Source: Neelides folsomi
Taxonomy: Eukaryota > Arthropoda > Collembola > Neelipleona > Neelidae
Length of the DNA stretch: 64,000 nucleotides
Assembly (NCBI GenBank): GCA_034687125.1
Contig: JAQGBZ010000183.1
Span: 59,130 to 123,129, forward strand
Direction: 5' to 3'
Shown: piece after piece, positions 37,635-51,600 of the stretch
How the letters are laid out: the number at the start of each line of letters is the position of its first letter
How positions within the stretch are numbered: position 1 is the stretch's first letter
Program-made: the position numbers and the translations under genes
The notes under the pieces: model-generated
Seen by the model: only the letters and a program-made list of their open reading frames with translations
What the model was told of the DNA's origin: nothing
The model's database searches: none

Positions 37635-40600
37635 TTAATCAACACATGCACTTGCACCATCTTTTTTATTATTAGGTGCCCAATTGCACATTCCTCCAAT
37701 TGGATCAAATGCGAGGAGTTTCGGACATGAATAAATCCAAGCCCTCAATCCGTCTCCATTCTCCTTCTGGGCACAATGAACAAATCGTTTACAGGATTTG
37801 GGATGAGGATAAATCCCTTTATCAAGACACTCAATGCTCCCGTCCTTTTTATTATATCGGATCTTATCCGAGAGCGGCACTGTGGCTGATGAGGAAGGAA
37901 GGACGCTAATTGGGCGATGTCGTTGTTCCGATTTTGTAAGCCCATCATCTGTTAAGTCCTTGTCGTCCACAACTTCCAGATTGCGTCGGGCGAGATGGTT
38001 CGACCCAGATGGGACAATCGACTCGGTCGTATCATCAACATCATCATAGTAGTAGTAATAGTAGTCTCCGTTGTCCACGACGGTCACTTGTGAGTATTTG
38101 TCAGTTGGCTTCAGGGGCTTTTTGGGTTTCTTTGTGGTGGTGGTGGTGGTCGTGGTCGTAGGCGTCGGTGTAGGTTTCTTGGTCCGAACTCGTCGTCGAA
38201 TCACGGCGCTTTGGAATTGGCCTGGGAGTGGGCTGAGAGTGGTCGAGGCATAAATGATGTTTGGAGCCGGCGTCGTGCGGAATCGAGATCTAGACCGACC
38301 GCGTGTTGTGGACGAAGATGGAGAAATCGTGGTCGTGTCAACTACTTCGACCGCCGCCGTTTTTGTGTAATACTCTGAGATGCTAATTCGAGGGAAATTA
38401 TAGAGACAAAGGTCATGCATATAGATAGTAAAAGAGGAAATAATTAGAGTTCTCATGCGACTCACTGTCTCATCTCATTTACGCTCATCCACTCGAAAGT
38501 AATTACGGCAAATAGTACTATGTAATCTAATTTAGCAAAGTAGTTCCATTTAAAGTCTGCTTATTACGATCCCCAGCCACTCTCCACAATCATCTGAAAC
38601 TCAGAGTGAAGGCATCTAATTCATTTTATTCAAGAGAAAGCATGTATAATATTAAATATAAAATTCTCACTTTTATATTCTCTATAATTTACAAAAATGT
38701 TCATAATACGTATTTGCATTTTTTGGTTCATGTATTCAAAAGTAAAGTAGATAATAAGGATCATTAAAAATGTCCTTGTTTGCATTTTCAAAATTTAATA
38801 TTACAAAATTACAATTTGTCTGTTGGAGATATAACCCTTATTTTGTTCACTATTTATAAGTCTAAAATGTATAATAAAGGCTAGTTATATACGAAGATTC
38901 CTATGGCCCAAAAAGTGATAAAACTTGCATGCATTTTTTAAGCAATATACCATTCGTTTCTACAAAGAATAAAGAGGATTAATGGATAGAAAGGAATTTA
39001 CTCTAAATAAAAAACATCAAAAAATGGAGCGTGGATTAGAGTTATAATTTTAAATAAGACCGTGACCTTAAATGTGCCCAAGAACTTTGTTCATGATTGT
39101 GTTTGATTTTACAGTTTTTATTCCTGGAAATTGTTACCCATAACCGTTCTGCAATGCAAAGTGTATTAGTTTTTTTAATATAAAATAAAGCTCCTCTTGA
39201 TTCGTGTATAAGTACAAATATTTAATTTTTTTTCATTACCATCAATGAATTTAAAGTTTAATTTAGATAATACACAAAGCTATTTAAAGTTTTTAAAAAA
39301 CTAAACAAACCTAATCTAATATTTTCATTCTAATAAAAAATATTTTTATTTTATAATGTAATTTATAATATTTATAATATTTAATTGTATTTATAAAAGT
39401 ATCTAAAATAAAGTATCATCAAGATAAATCTTTTTAAATATAAATATATAGAATTTGAAGATTTAAGAAACAGCTCTTATGGAGAGTGTTTGAGCATTTT
39501 GTATACAGCGAGCATTTGCCGTTAGATTTTGTTAGTTAAAAAGAAGTTAGTGAGAAATCTCATATTTTCAACATAATACACAACAACACTGTGAGTCATA
39601 TGAGTAAAAAATTAATTTAAAAAAATAAAGTTTATCATACAAAAGTATTTTAAAAAATGTTAAAATTGAACAGAGTGAGTAAAAAAATTTTGTTTAACAA
39701 AATGCTTGCTTGATAGATATTTTATACATAGCTTTAATAAAATTGGGAATGGAAAAGGTAAAAAAATCCCTTATTATCACCTTTCAGCCGTATCGGGGGC
39801 TTGAGTCGTCGTCGACCGCGCTCTCCCTGAAAGAACGTTTTTTCTGTTCCCAACAGAGAAATTACGATTTCGTCTCGCTGTTGTGTAAGATTCGGTTTTC
39901 TCCTCCGGTCGAATGGTTGTTGTGGTTGAACGTCGTCCACCTGAGGAACGAGCTCTCACAGGAGTTCCGGTCGTTTTCCTCGTTGGAATCCTTATCCTTG
40001 GTCGAGAAGTAGTCGTTGTTGTGGTGGTCGTAGTGGAAGGAACTTCATCTTCATATTCTTCCTCCTTTAATATAAGAAATGATTACAATTAATTTGCAAA
40101 TAATTTTAAATTGGTTTTTAATTAATTTTTAATTAATAATCAACGAATAAGATGATGACTCGGCTTTTACTTTTAATAAAGTAATGAAAGTGATTAAACG
40201 ATTTGATTTACGATTTACCTCATCAACTTCTTCTTTTGCTGCATCAGCATAGGCATCTTCATCTTCAGCAGCAGCTTTGTCATTTTCTCTTTGTCTTGAT
40301 ACGGAGATATATCTTGAAAACAAAAGGAACATAAAATTGAATTTTTCCTTTAAAGTTGGCTTTGATTAAATTGCTGTCCATTGTTGTAAATGGTTTACTA
40401 CTGACCTTAATCTATTGTTGTTTGTTTTGTCTTTCTCTTCTTCCGTGTCAACTTCCACTGTGCTCCCTGCAACTTTGGCATAAGGTCGACTGATTGTTAC
40501 ATATTTGTCTGGGCGATCAGTCGCTTTGTGTCCATCTTCAAGCAACTTTTCCTCATCGCTGTAACGAACGACGACTGACGTCTCTGTGCTTGCAGGGTGA

Positions 40601-43600
40601 GAGGTTGATGAACCCCTGGCCAATGTCACATACTTCCTCGCATTGTAATTCTTTTTCAAAGGTTTCTCTGGTGCTTCTGACGCGGCCTCTTCTTCCTCCT
40701 CCTCTCGCTGGACTTTAGATCTTGACCTTTGGATATTTGTGTATTTGAACGGAGTGGAGACGACGACCACTGGGGAGCTATTTGCTGTGCTTGGAGTAAA
40801 ACGACTCCTTCCTGGACTTCCTGTTGGAATAAATCTATTGCGAATTGAGGAAGTTGTGGTTGTTGATGGTTTGGCACTTGAAGTTTCTGGCTCTTCCTAA
40901 AATGTAATATTTTTGTATATTTATTTTCGCTCAATTATCCATTTTAATATTTAAATTAATGTTAAATAGTAAATATTTATTAATTTAAATGGTAGTATTT
41001 TTATTCTTTAAATGTTACAAACCTCGTCTTCATATTCGTATTCAACAGCTTCATCAGCTACACCGGGATTTTCTTCCAAGTATTTTTCAAGTTCTTCAAC
41101 TCCTCCAAGTTTCTTAATAATTCCAAGAAGATCTTTAATGTCTTTGATTTCCTTCACAGATTTTCCTGCATTGATTGCCTTCTCAATTGATTTCCCTTTG
41201 TCTTTTTCTTTCTCTTCCTCTTCTTCGTCCTCGTCATAATATTCATATTCAACTTCGTCATCTTCAGGAGCTACAGTTGTCGTTGTGGGTTTAGGAGTCG
41301 TTGTCGTTGTGGTTGTCGTTGTGGTTGTTGTTGTTCCACCTGGCTTACAAGGAACGTTTCTTGAATAGTCGCAAGAGTCCGTATTTTTATTAAAGTAAAG
41401 ACCGGCAGGACATGTGAAATGATGAGCAACGAGACCAAGACCAGGGGCGTCCAAACACCAGAAATACTTTTTGCATTCTCTGGGATGAGGGAAGAATCCT
41501 TCATCTTTGCACTCAAAGTCAACGCCTGGGTCGGGGGTCGTCGGAGGTGCGGGAGTTCTCAATGGGTCAATTGTTGGTGCTGGGGTTGTGGTCGTTGTTG
41601 ATGTTGTGGTTGTCGTTTTGGGCTTAATCTTACGTCTCCTATTTCGTCCACTTTTGTTCTTTCGTTTCCCTGCTCGTTCTGTTGTGGTGGATGGGGGAAT
41701 TGGCGTGGTGGTTCTTCGAGGACTTGTTGAGGTAAATCGATTCCTTGAAGAGCTTTTAATTGGAGTCAACTTTGATGAAGATTTTGTCGGGGTTTCACCG
41801 GTGTAATAGGCTGTTTTGGCAGCTTCAATGAGTGGGAATGGTTTTCCATGACATGAACCACGGAAATCATCATTATCGACAGACCAGAACATAATTCCTC
41901 CGAGATTGTTTTCTTTCACCCACTTTGCCTATTTTAATCAAAGTAAATAGTTAATTGATGTGTTTAGTTTGCTAATTTATGCTAAGCGGTTTAAGGTTAA
42001 ACGGAATCTTAATTTTCATTTCCCTATATAAATAATTCTCTTTGAGTTCAATAATTAAATTCGAATGAATATTCAATTTTGCATTTAGAATAGGCATTAA
42101 ACCTAAATTAAGTTTTAATGATATTTGTCAAGTTTCATATAAATAAATAAATATTGTTGAATTATTATGCGCTTATACACTATACTGTATAGCGCAGTAT
42201 AGCTAATAAATGGATGAAAGTTGTAAAATATTTCTAAAGTGTAAACATTTTCGTTATTTAACAGAATAAATTGAATATAGAGTAATACTAACCTAGCATA
42301 AATTATTTATTGGCACGTTTGACGTGTATTTTATTTTATCTATTAAATCATTCATTAAAAAGATAGAGGCAAAAGATTTAGATGTAATCATTGTTAGAAA
42401 AAAAGTAAATTCTCAGATGTAAGGCAGAAGTGAAGAAGCTGAATGTGTCTTTGTTTTCCTATCCCCATCTTAGTCTAGTGAGTTTATCAAGAGCTCAAAG
42501 AAAGTTTCTTCGGTTGTTTCATAATTATTGAGTTTTATCTTATTAGGAAGTCACTTAAAGAGGAAGACGTAAAGAACTTCCTTCCGTTAAGACATTTTAC
42601 ATTTAGAAAATGAATAAGAGGATTTACTTATTTATGAGAACAATCAATTTCAATTTTACAATTAGCTCTTGAAAGTGATTCTACGTTCTTTATTAAGCTG
42701 CCAACAATAAATGAAACTTGTCTATGCCTTACTTTAATTGCCATGATTCTCGTATCATCATATCCGACCCATTGGTCGTTGTAAATTGCATGAGGTCCTT
42801 GGGCGTCGCTCGTAGGATTTTCCATTTTCCAATCTCCAGATTTGATTCCCTCGCAGATCTAGAAAAAATTAACAATTTTTTATATTTATGTTGGACCACA
42901 ATAAATATAAATTATTTCTGCATTCCTGGCACACTTTTTTTTGATTTTCATTAAAGCTTCAAAAAGTGATATATTGTAGATATATAAAATATATTGTATT
43001 ATTATTAAATGTCTACAGTATACTTCTTCACACAAATTGTTTAACACTAGTTTATAAGTATTGTAAAATTAATGCGGATATAATAATAATAAGACCCTAG
43101 CTTAAATATACCAATAACACAAAAAAGTGTATTTTTTTAACAATGCATTTACAACATAGGATTTAATCTAAATGGACAATTAAGGAGATTTCTCACTAAC
43201 TCAGGGCAAAAAGTGAATGTGACAAACAACGTGTGTTCTTTACACTTCATGCATGAATAAATACAAATAAACTTGAGGTTTTACAATTACAACCAAATAT
43301 GTCCTTTTCTCCCCAAAGAAAGAACATTGGAAAGTTTCTCTTTTCACGTAAAACTGAACATGAATGAACAATTGAAACGACTGCTTGATGTTGATATTTG
43401 GACTAAAAAAATATTTACATTCTTCTTGTATATTCATGGGGTTTTCTCACTTTTCTTAAAAAGAGTAAACTCCCACATAAATGTCAACCCTCGCCTCATA
43501 AATATAATGGGAGCCAGATACACAATTATACATACACTTGAATAAGCATCGAAATAATATCTTATTGTATTCAGCCTGCATGTACATTATTGTATGTACG

Positions 43601-46600
43601 CATACTTATGGTTTTTACATCCTGTTTATACTAATAAAAATGCATACATACCTCCATAAATTACTATTGTGTGTAGGTATATCACAGCACTACACTTTAT
43701 TTGGTAAATAACCAGGTTGTTTAAATGATTTTTTATGGGTGTCTATGTCTGGCTACTTGTCTGATAAATTATTTTGTGAAAAAACTTAAGTTAAGTAAAA
43801 ACCGCGGTCACGAAGTCATAAAGCAGAAAATATTTTTTATAAAATAGAGTGATACTAAATATGATGAATTTAAGATTTAAAAATTGATTTTTATTTAATT
43901 CATATTTGATTGATCAAGATCAAGTTGATTTTTTGCACTTTGCACATGAATTATGACGATTCTCGAAAATCATCATAATCAATTCATGTGCAAAGTGCAA
44001 TGCCAACTGTTATTCTTTACAAGCAGATGGTCTTCAAAAAATGATATTCCTATCCATGTCAATGCCTTACTGAAAATAAATACTGAAAAGATTTATTAAT
44101 GAAAATGTCCTACATTGAATTTTAAAGAAAATTATTGAAAGGGAAATAAACTTTCCAATCGCCACTGAACATTTCATTCGTGAACCTAAAATCTCAAATA
44201 TAGAAAATAATTATAATAATTCTAGTAAATATCTGTACTTAAATTAATATAAATGGTATATGAAAAAATTACATATATGATTTTTTATAAAAATCATTTT
44301 CTCACACTTCTAACTTCTAAACTGCAAAATTATACTCAGGTAAGTGTGGGGAAGTGTATGTGAACGTTGGTCTCATTACAAGTTAATTAATCCAACATTC
44401 AATATTACGTAGAAAAATATTAACACCAAACGCACTTTTGCTTCGTGTACAAATATTCAATGAGTATTTGGTGCAATTGCCTTGTTCTGGATTTTGACTT
44501 GTATTTATATTCTGTGGTGAGTGAACATTAAAACCCCTTTCCTCATTGTTTTTATTTTCCACCGTGCATGAAGTGGTGATATTCCCCAAGAAATGTTTTA
44601 TTATATATTTGTGAGAAGAATTCCGTGTGCCGGCTGTTATCCTACTTCCCACACCACCACACTCCGACTCCTTTCCCTTCTTCCACACTTCCCATACACC
44701 CTGTATGGTACAGGATGAACCCTTCGAGTACGGAATCTCCACATCATTTCATTAGCACATAAGTAATTCTTATGGCTAAATAGCCATCATTCTGCAATGG
44801 GAAAAAATTCCCATGATTCGCAATTGGTTCGAACCTCATAGTAAGCCAAGTATCCTGGTTCCTTGGTGTATTTTCCTTTGGTGCCAGGGCCTGAGGCCGG
44901 AGCTCCGACGTCCGTACTGTCAACATTGAAGAGCGTGTAGGATCGCCCGTACGTTGGAAGCCCAATGACCAACTTGTCCGCATCGGCTCCTTCTTTCAAG
45001 TAATGCTCGACCGTGTACTCCTGAAATTATATTGATTAGCCAAAGGACAACAATGAAAGGAAAACAATGAATGTTTGTTCCGAACGATGTTGAGTTGGCT
45101 CTTGTAATCGTAATCGGAGTATCCATCTTTGGCTTTCAGCGGTGCGTGGTGATTCACAGTCGGCTCCGTTGAAGCATGGTAATCATAAGTCAGCAAATTG
45201 AAGAAATCGATGTGTCTGTTATTCAAATTGGTTAAGACATTTGCATTCATTAAGGATTTGTTAACAAAACAAATTACTCATTAATATGAGAATTCTATTG
45301 GATTAAACCATTTAACTTGCTCTTGGTATTTTTTCAATTGTTCATGAGGACATAATTGAAGCTTTTACAACATGGGAGTGAAATCTAGATACATAATCAT
45401 AAACTGTACTCTATGACTCGTGTGCTACTCGTCGCAGATTCCCATTCAAAGGTTTTGAATAATAAAAAGTAAATTGAAAGATAATTGGGATGTTTTCAAT
45501 AGGTAGGCATTTCACTATGAAATAGAGTCATTATAAATTGTAATTGTAACATTTAATGAATCAAGTTGATCAAACTTGAATGAAATGATTTTAATTCCCA
45601 CTCCCTTTCAAATGAACAAAATCTTGGAATATTGATATTAATTAATTATTCATGACTCATTAAAGGTTTCGCTAATCTTGTAATATAATAACTAGTTATT
45701 TATTTTATTTAGCCCAAATCAGTTTCTGTTTCTAGTCTCATCAGTTCTCAAATGGATTATGTCAATATAGGATTTCAACATTGTGTTAATCATCCGTGTT
45801 ACTTAAATGGTCAATTATTAAATCTCCAACTTGCACTAATTGGTCACTGAGGTAGAATGGTGGAAGTATTGATTTTAAAGGAGCCAGACTTTTTAATTAC
45901 TTTTGAATTTAACGTTCTCTTTGAAAGTCAATTGGCAATTTAATTAACAAGAATCTCAATGATACAAATGGCATAATGGATTCGTAAACGTGAAGTATTA
46001 GTTCTTTGAATTCTTCCGTCGGAGAGAGAACACATTGTTCGGAGGAACCAATGCTTATAAAACTCCCCATGAAACATTTAAATAATTATCCAATTACGAT
46101 CCCCCGGTGAGAAATTTTCATTGAAATCACACGAGTAATTTATCAAGAAAGAGAGTGGTGGAGTTAGTGCAGCATTGACACTTGTTCTTCCCCTTCTTGA
46201 CACATGAAAACTATTATTCTTTTATTGAATTTATACAACGCTAAAACAATTTACTATGAGTATTTAAATACAGTGTCAATTACAGATATTCTATCTAACG
46301 TGGATGAAAAAGAAATTTCAATTACATCTTGGGCATACAATTGCAGTAATGAGTATGTACTTATGTACTTATATCTTCTACCTGTGTCACTTGCACCTAA
46401 GGCCTTCAAAGAAAGTGAGACGGGGAATTAAAGAAACAATGAGCGAGTATCAAAAATTCTGCAATGTAGGACAATTTTCTTCATTGTGTGGAAGGGTGAT
46501 GAGGGAAGAGGGCGAAGGAACGCCTCTGAATTTCGTCTACATAAAAACCCATGTAAAGTATAATACAATAGGAGTTGGACTCTCGCAACCACCGAAGAAA

Positions 46601-48640
46601 TACGAAGTCTGAATATTAAGAGCTGGATGAAGTAAGAGAGGGAGAGAGGTAAAATGAGTAATTAAAAGTGGGCAATTAAGTGGATCTGAATGTGAGAAGT
46701 GTTCTTGAGATTACTTGTTGATGGCAGGGACGTCGAATCCTTTATTGATCCATTCGACTCCGGCTGGGACAGCGACAGTGAGGAGGAGCCGAGCTCGACC
46801 TGTTCCTCTCCTCTCTTCCTCAAAGGCCTCGCGTAACTCCTGCAAGAGCACCCATGCAAGAGTCAAATTACTTATACGACGACACTCCTCGACTCCAACT
46901 CATTACATCACATACACAGACCTTTGCGAAATAATAAAATAACTTAATAAATAAATAACTGGATTCAAATGAGAGTTATTGTTTCCTCATTTCTTCATCT
47001 TTTTCACGTAGATCTCGTTAGCTACTCACAGTACGCACTTGATCTGCATACTTAAGAGCTAAATTGACAATTATTCCTCATCATTTCTCAAAGTCTTATA
47101 AAGATTAAATAATGTAGACGTGAAGATTTAAATGTACCATATATCAATGTATGGTATGTTTTCCAACAGTGGGGAGAGAAGAAGGTGCGGGGTGGCGAAG
47201 AGTCGTAAAAATGTTCGGAGAGAACAAGATTAAAATGTCGACTGTTAATTCCATTGTAATTCCATCAGGTACGGATCGTATCATGTTATTTACAAGGCAT
47301 TATTATTATTACTAAAGTAGCACAATCTGCCGACATGGAAGGCAATATCTTTAATTGCATTACTACATATTATTGTTATACTTACTTGGTGGGGGTTAGT
47401 TGAAAGGATGAAGAGACTATCTCTGGCTTATGATTATGATATGAGTTTAACAATCAGGATAATAATTTGGGCCTTTTGCAAGGCTGGGGAATTTGATTGA
47501 AATGATTGTTCCAAATATAGTTATTGAACAATGGTCCTAAAATTTGATTGTTATTGAAAAAGATGAAGTAGGAGGAAGGTGTTTCACGAAAATCTCATTT
47601 CAATTTCTAGGTGCTCAAGGGGGATAATGGAAAAAGTGAAATTAAAGACGGAGTGGGAGGGATAGAGCACGACGTGTTGCCCTGCTACAAATCCTATGTG
47701 CACTTCAAATCCTATGGTTAAATGTCAATTGTGGGCTAAAAGTGTATTAATAGGAAAGGGGCCAAGGTGGAAGTTGCAGTAGCCCAATTGTCATTCCCAC
47801 AAGGGAGAATTAAACCTGGAACAAGAAAGTCTCAAGGTTTGTTTTTGTTTACCTTGATGAAGATTGCATAGTTTTTCTTATCCTCGGGCTCTCCGCCGTC
47901 TCTAGCCGCCGGGTATCTACGAGAGTGAAAAGAGATCATGAAGAGAGAAATTCCGATCGTTAGCCTGGTTTTTATAGAATTTCATTCCTACTCCCAATCA
48001 AGGTCCAGCCCATCAAAATTGTGCTGCCGGAGGAACCGGATCGAGTTCTTTATAAAAGACCGTCGAGCGTCTGGGTCCGCAACGAGCCGTGAGAACCGCC
48101 CCGATCCCTCGTTCCACCCTCCAATTGCAATGAGAGTCTTCAAGGCTTTATTGTACGACTTCAGGCCATTGAATTTCGTGTAACCTCCTGAAAAACTCGT
48201 TTAGTTAAACATCGATTTTAAAATAACTCAATTGTTCTATAATTACCCATTTAAATTTTATTACTTAGGTATGTTTTACACAAGCACTATTGTAAAGCAG
48301 TTTATTTAAATTGACCTTTGTCGATATCCTGGTATTTGTCGAATGGCTTAATTCCAGAATCGGACGTGAGGCCGCCAAAGGCATAAATTAAATGAGTACA
48401 CAAGTAGGGGTTGATATTGTCAGGGAGGAATTTAGCTGGTCCTTGCCGATACGCTGACCAATTTGTGTAATAACAAACAACCCGGGACTCGCTCTTCGCT
48501 TCCGCTTTCCCCACCATGAATGAACACAAGACTAGGAGGAATCCACATGTTTGCACTGGACTCAGTTTCCTCAAATGCTTCCCGCATATTCTTTTCGCTT
48601 GGCTTTTCTCAACATTTTCTCTCAATTGTTCTTTGCTCAT
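37635..48640 (-). CDS. Cht6: Group VI chitinase (Cht6-like), GH18 plus two CBM14 domains
   Basis: Secreted chitinase of 1,224 residues in twelve exons: 48640-48316, 48187-47992, 47916-47853, 46839-46715, 45215-45086, 45020-44835, 42858-42733, 41928-41023, 40896-40406, 40312-40219, 40064-39781 and 38382-37635. A signal or anchor helix (about 31-48) leads to the GH18 domain (about 54-425). It has [25 protein letters not shown], the full catalytic [10 protein letters not shown] (167-176), [29 protein letters not shown] and [13 protein letters not shown]. Next come a Thr/Pro/Ser-rich linker, CBM14-1 (about 521-577, six Cys) and a long linker alternating Thr-runs and acidic repeats. CBM14-2 (about 1156-1224, six Cys, with [13 protein letters not shown]) ends the protein. 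This layout and the second CBM fit arthropod Cht6, involved in cuticular chitin. Exons 5 and 6 use unusual GTTCG donors. The ATG follows an acceptor directly, so a 5' UTR exon lies upstream. Confidence 0.93.
38128..38165 (-). repeat. Thr-codon repeat in the chitinase linker
   Basis: A GGTGGT/GGTCGT run encodes consecutive threonines on the minus strand, inside the last exon of the chitinase. Similar runs occur near 41300 and 40020. They code for mucin-like, probably O-glycosylated linkers. Confidence 0.8.
43933..44000. ncRNA. Long hairpin in chitinase intron 6, pre-miRNA-like or MITE
   Basis: A perfect 20-bp outer stem (TTGCACTTTGCACATGAATT at 43933-43952 against 43981-44000) is followed by a 4-base bulge and a 9-bp inner stem with one mismatch, closed by a loop of about six bases. 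The 68-nt span and a single bulged stem are the size and shape of an animal miRNA precursor, but a small inverted-repeat element would look the same. It lies in the intron between exons 6 and 7 of the chitinase. Strand and expression are unknown. Confidence 0.5.
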
Positions 48641-51600
48641 CTGGAAATCAAACAAAGATTTTCATTAAAATTTAATAAATCATTTTTACCCCGTTTGTAA
48701 TAATTCATTTTAATTATAATTTAAATTATTACATACATATTTATTAGTAGAAAGAATTGATGGTACATGGTACATTATACTTAGGTATGTATGACCTACT
48801 ATGTACAGTTACAATAAATGCATACTTATAATATTTAAATACATAAAATATTTATGTACAGCCAACCAAATGGTTAAAAATAATTATCATTCTTAATAAA
48901 TTACACAAGTTATCTGTAGGTATTATTTATGCATAAAGAAATCATTGAAGTTAATAACGTGATGAAGGAGGGAATCAAACCTGTCAACAAACTTACATAT
49001 GTCCGAAAAAGGCTAATTGAAGGAGGAGCTTCATGTCATAATTGAAAATTAATATTACGAACATGTGTTACTCGCACTTTGTAAGAGATATAAGTTTAAA
49101 AGGTTCAAGAAAGTACTGTTGAGGCAATTTATTATTTCAAAGATAATTCAATATGTTAAATATGGGCGAATTAATTTCAATCGACAAGGTGTCAATTAGC
49201 ATATTCCATATTTGTACATGATATTGTAAACTCATATTTGTATTAGTTTCATGTTTCAATAATAAATGTTGCACATGACTTCATGAATTATGAATGATGA
49301 ACCTACAGCGAGGAATTCTCGGGTTTTAATTTCAACGCCTTTCTAGACTCTCCCCTTCATTCCATTGTAGATTTTTGAATGATGGGAATGAGAAAATGGT
49401 CTTTTTGGATCCTTTTAAAACAAGGTGATGAAAGACGAAAGGACACACACGAAATGATTTGCAACGTTAGTTCTCATCTCAATTGCATGGAAAGTATTAA
49501 AAGTAGAAAATACATACATCATACAAGTCAATGAGGAATCGCTTAGTCAAAGATTCATCAATCAGAGTTGAGATGAGAGTCGGCCTTTATTATTGCCCCA
49601 TTGTTGAGCACAAATGGGGAAATGAAACGAGCGAGAGTAAGAAAGTGCACATTTCAAACTTTGATACATTTATGTTCATGTTAAGTTTCATACTTTTAGA
49701 ATATGAATATAATAAATATAAGTATATATGGTTATATTGCTGTTTGCAACTTGCACACACACACGTCCAGAATCTCGTCGTCAATATCTGTCTACTGAAA
49801 TCCTTCATTGTTGTCTAAATGACAAATTCACCTCTGGTGTTCACATGAGCTTGTAAAAGTCATTTCTTAGCTCACAGTGAATTTATATTCAAACGAGACA
49901 TGCACATGACTTCTGCTCAACTAACTTGCATTTTAAGCATGTGTAATTTTAAAATACAACAAGATTTATTTATTATTAGAGTTACAATACAAGACGTAAT
50001 GACAATTGTGATATTTACATAAACTTAATATGTTTGTAATACATATTTCAGCAAGTAGGAAGTTTTTTTGTACAACAGAAGCTTCCATAAATATTCAGAA
50101 TTGTTACCTAATACGCAGATGGTCTGAAAGACCTTTTGCACTCATAATTCACTACTTTATATGATTTAAAATTATTATGGAATGTAAGTTAGCTCAAATA
50201 AATTATTGTGATTGCACCCTCATAAAAGGGCATTTGTATGCGTGGAGGAACTTAAAATTCACAATGACAATTTACTAATCAAAAGTGTATTAAAATTACA
50301 TTGTCCTCGGAATAATGAAATTTAAATGAGATTTCTCAGGGATTGAACATTGCAAAATATCTCGTACAATTTTGTCTCATTGAGGTCCTCTTAATTATAG
50401 TTAAGGTAGGAGGAAGAAGGCCGCAAAGGAAATGATTGAAAACACTTTTCCTATCTATTTTAAACCTCAACAAATGGGAAGCCGTCGGTCCGTATATAAT
50501 ATTTAATGAATAATTTTAAAAGATTGTCGGAATGCAGGGCGTGGTGGTTCAAGTCCCAAATTGCGTTGTCCAATAGGAAATTGATGGCTTTGATGGAGAT
50601 TTGATAGCTTAAAACATTCATTTTTGGATAAATACATAATTATCTACGTGTGGAAAGAGAGGAGTGGTGAAGGCTAAAGATACGCGGTGGTTTGAAAGAA
50701 TGGCGAGTTCACCGAAACGCCTCTAATTCCTATTTAAGATGAAGTAAATTGACAGCCGGCAAGTCTTGGATTAAATGGAATGAATTTACGAATCCGTGCA
50801 GGTTGATTGTTAATACTCTTAATACCATTCCCACTTTGTTTAACTACATATATAAGCTTAGACATTTCCAATGCTTGACTGTTCCTATATATTTTATATT
50901 AAATGAGTTGCACCAGGGAGTGTGGATGCTATAATCTCTTCTTATGTATCGGCTTGTAAAAGATCTACAATAATTGTGTATATGAAGATCTATAATGTTA
51001 ATCTCTTTGAGATTCTTCAATGAATTGATCCCCATGTGCCCGTAGGTAGAGGAAAGCGAAAGTGGAAAAGTAGGCCAGGTGAGGAGGCTGAGAATAAGGA
51101 ACATGGACACAAACATGCAAGCTCACCTCTAATTTCCCCCTTTAATCCCACTATGGACATTTGTGTTGAGTTCTCTGCTCTATTGCCTTCTTGGAATTTA
51201 ACTTCTTTCCAACCCCATCCCAAAATACAAAAATATAATATACCCATTGCTACTTGATACTTGCAATATTGATGCACAAATAGATAAATTGAACCTAACG
51301 AGGACTATTGTAAGGATTGTGTTTAAAGAGAGTATGTCAAAGTACAAAGTATTAATATGATTTGCTAAATTTGAATTTCAATCACGATTTGTCCAAATCC
51401 CGAGGGGATGAATCTGGAAACTCTTTATGTCAATTAAAATGAAATTTAACTCTCGTATAATATTAACTTAATGACGATTCTTAATCTACGCCTTGAGTCT
51501 TTTGGGGATGGAATCTCTTTTCGCTTGAAACTTTAAAATAGTACTTATATGGAATAAACTTCATCTCAATGCTATATTATGAATTATTATTACTTTTTTA

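Noticed and set aside
44383-44742. A 119-codon minus-strand open frame inside chitinase intron 6
   Set aside because: It has no recognisable domain or signal peptide and no splice context. The flanking exons 6 and 7 join in phase without it. Its locally higher GC makes a chance open frame plausible.
47938-48183. Plus-strand 81-codon frame
   Set aside because: It is the antisense of the GH18 catalytic exon 48187-47992, which carries the DGLDLDWE motif.
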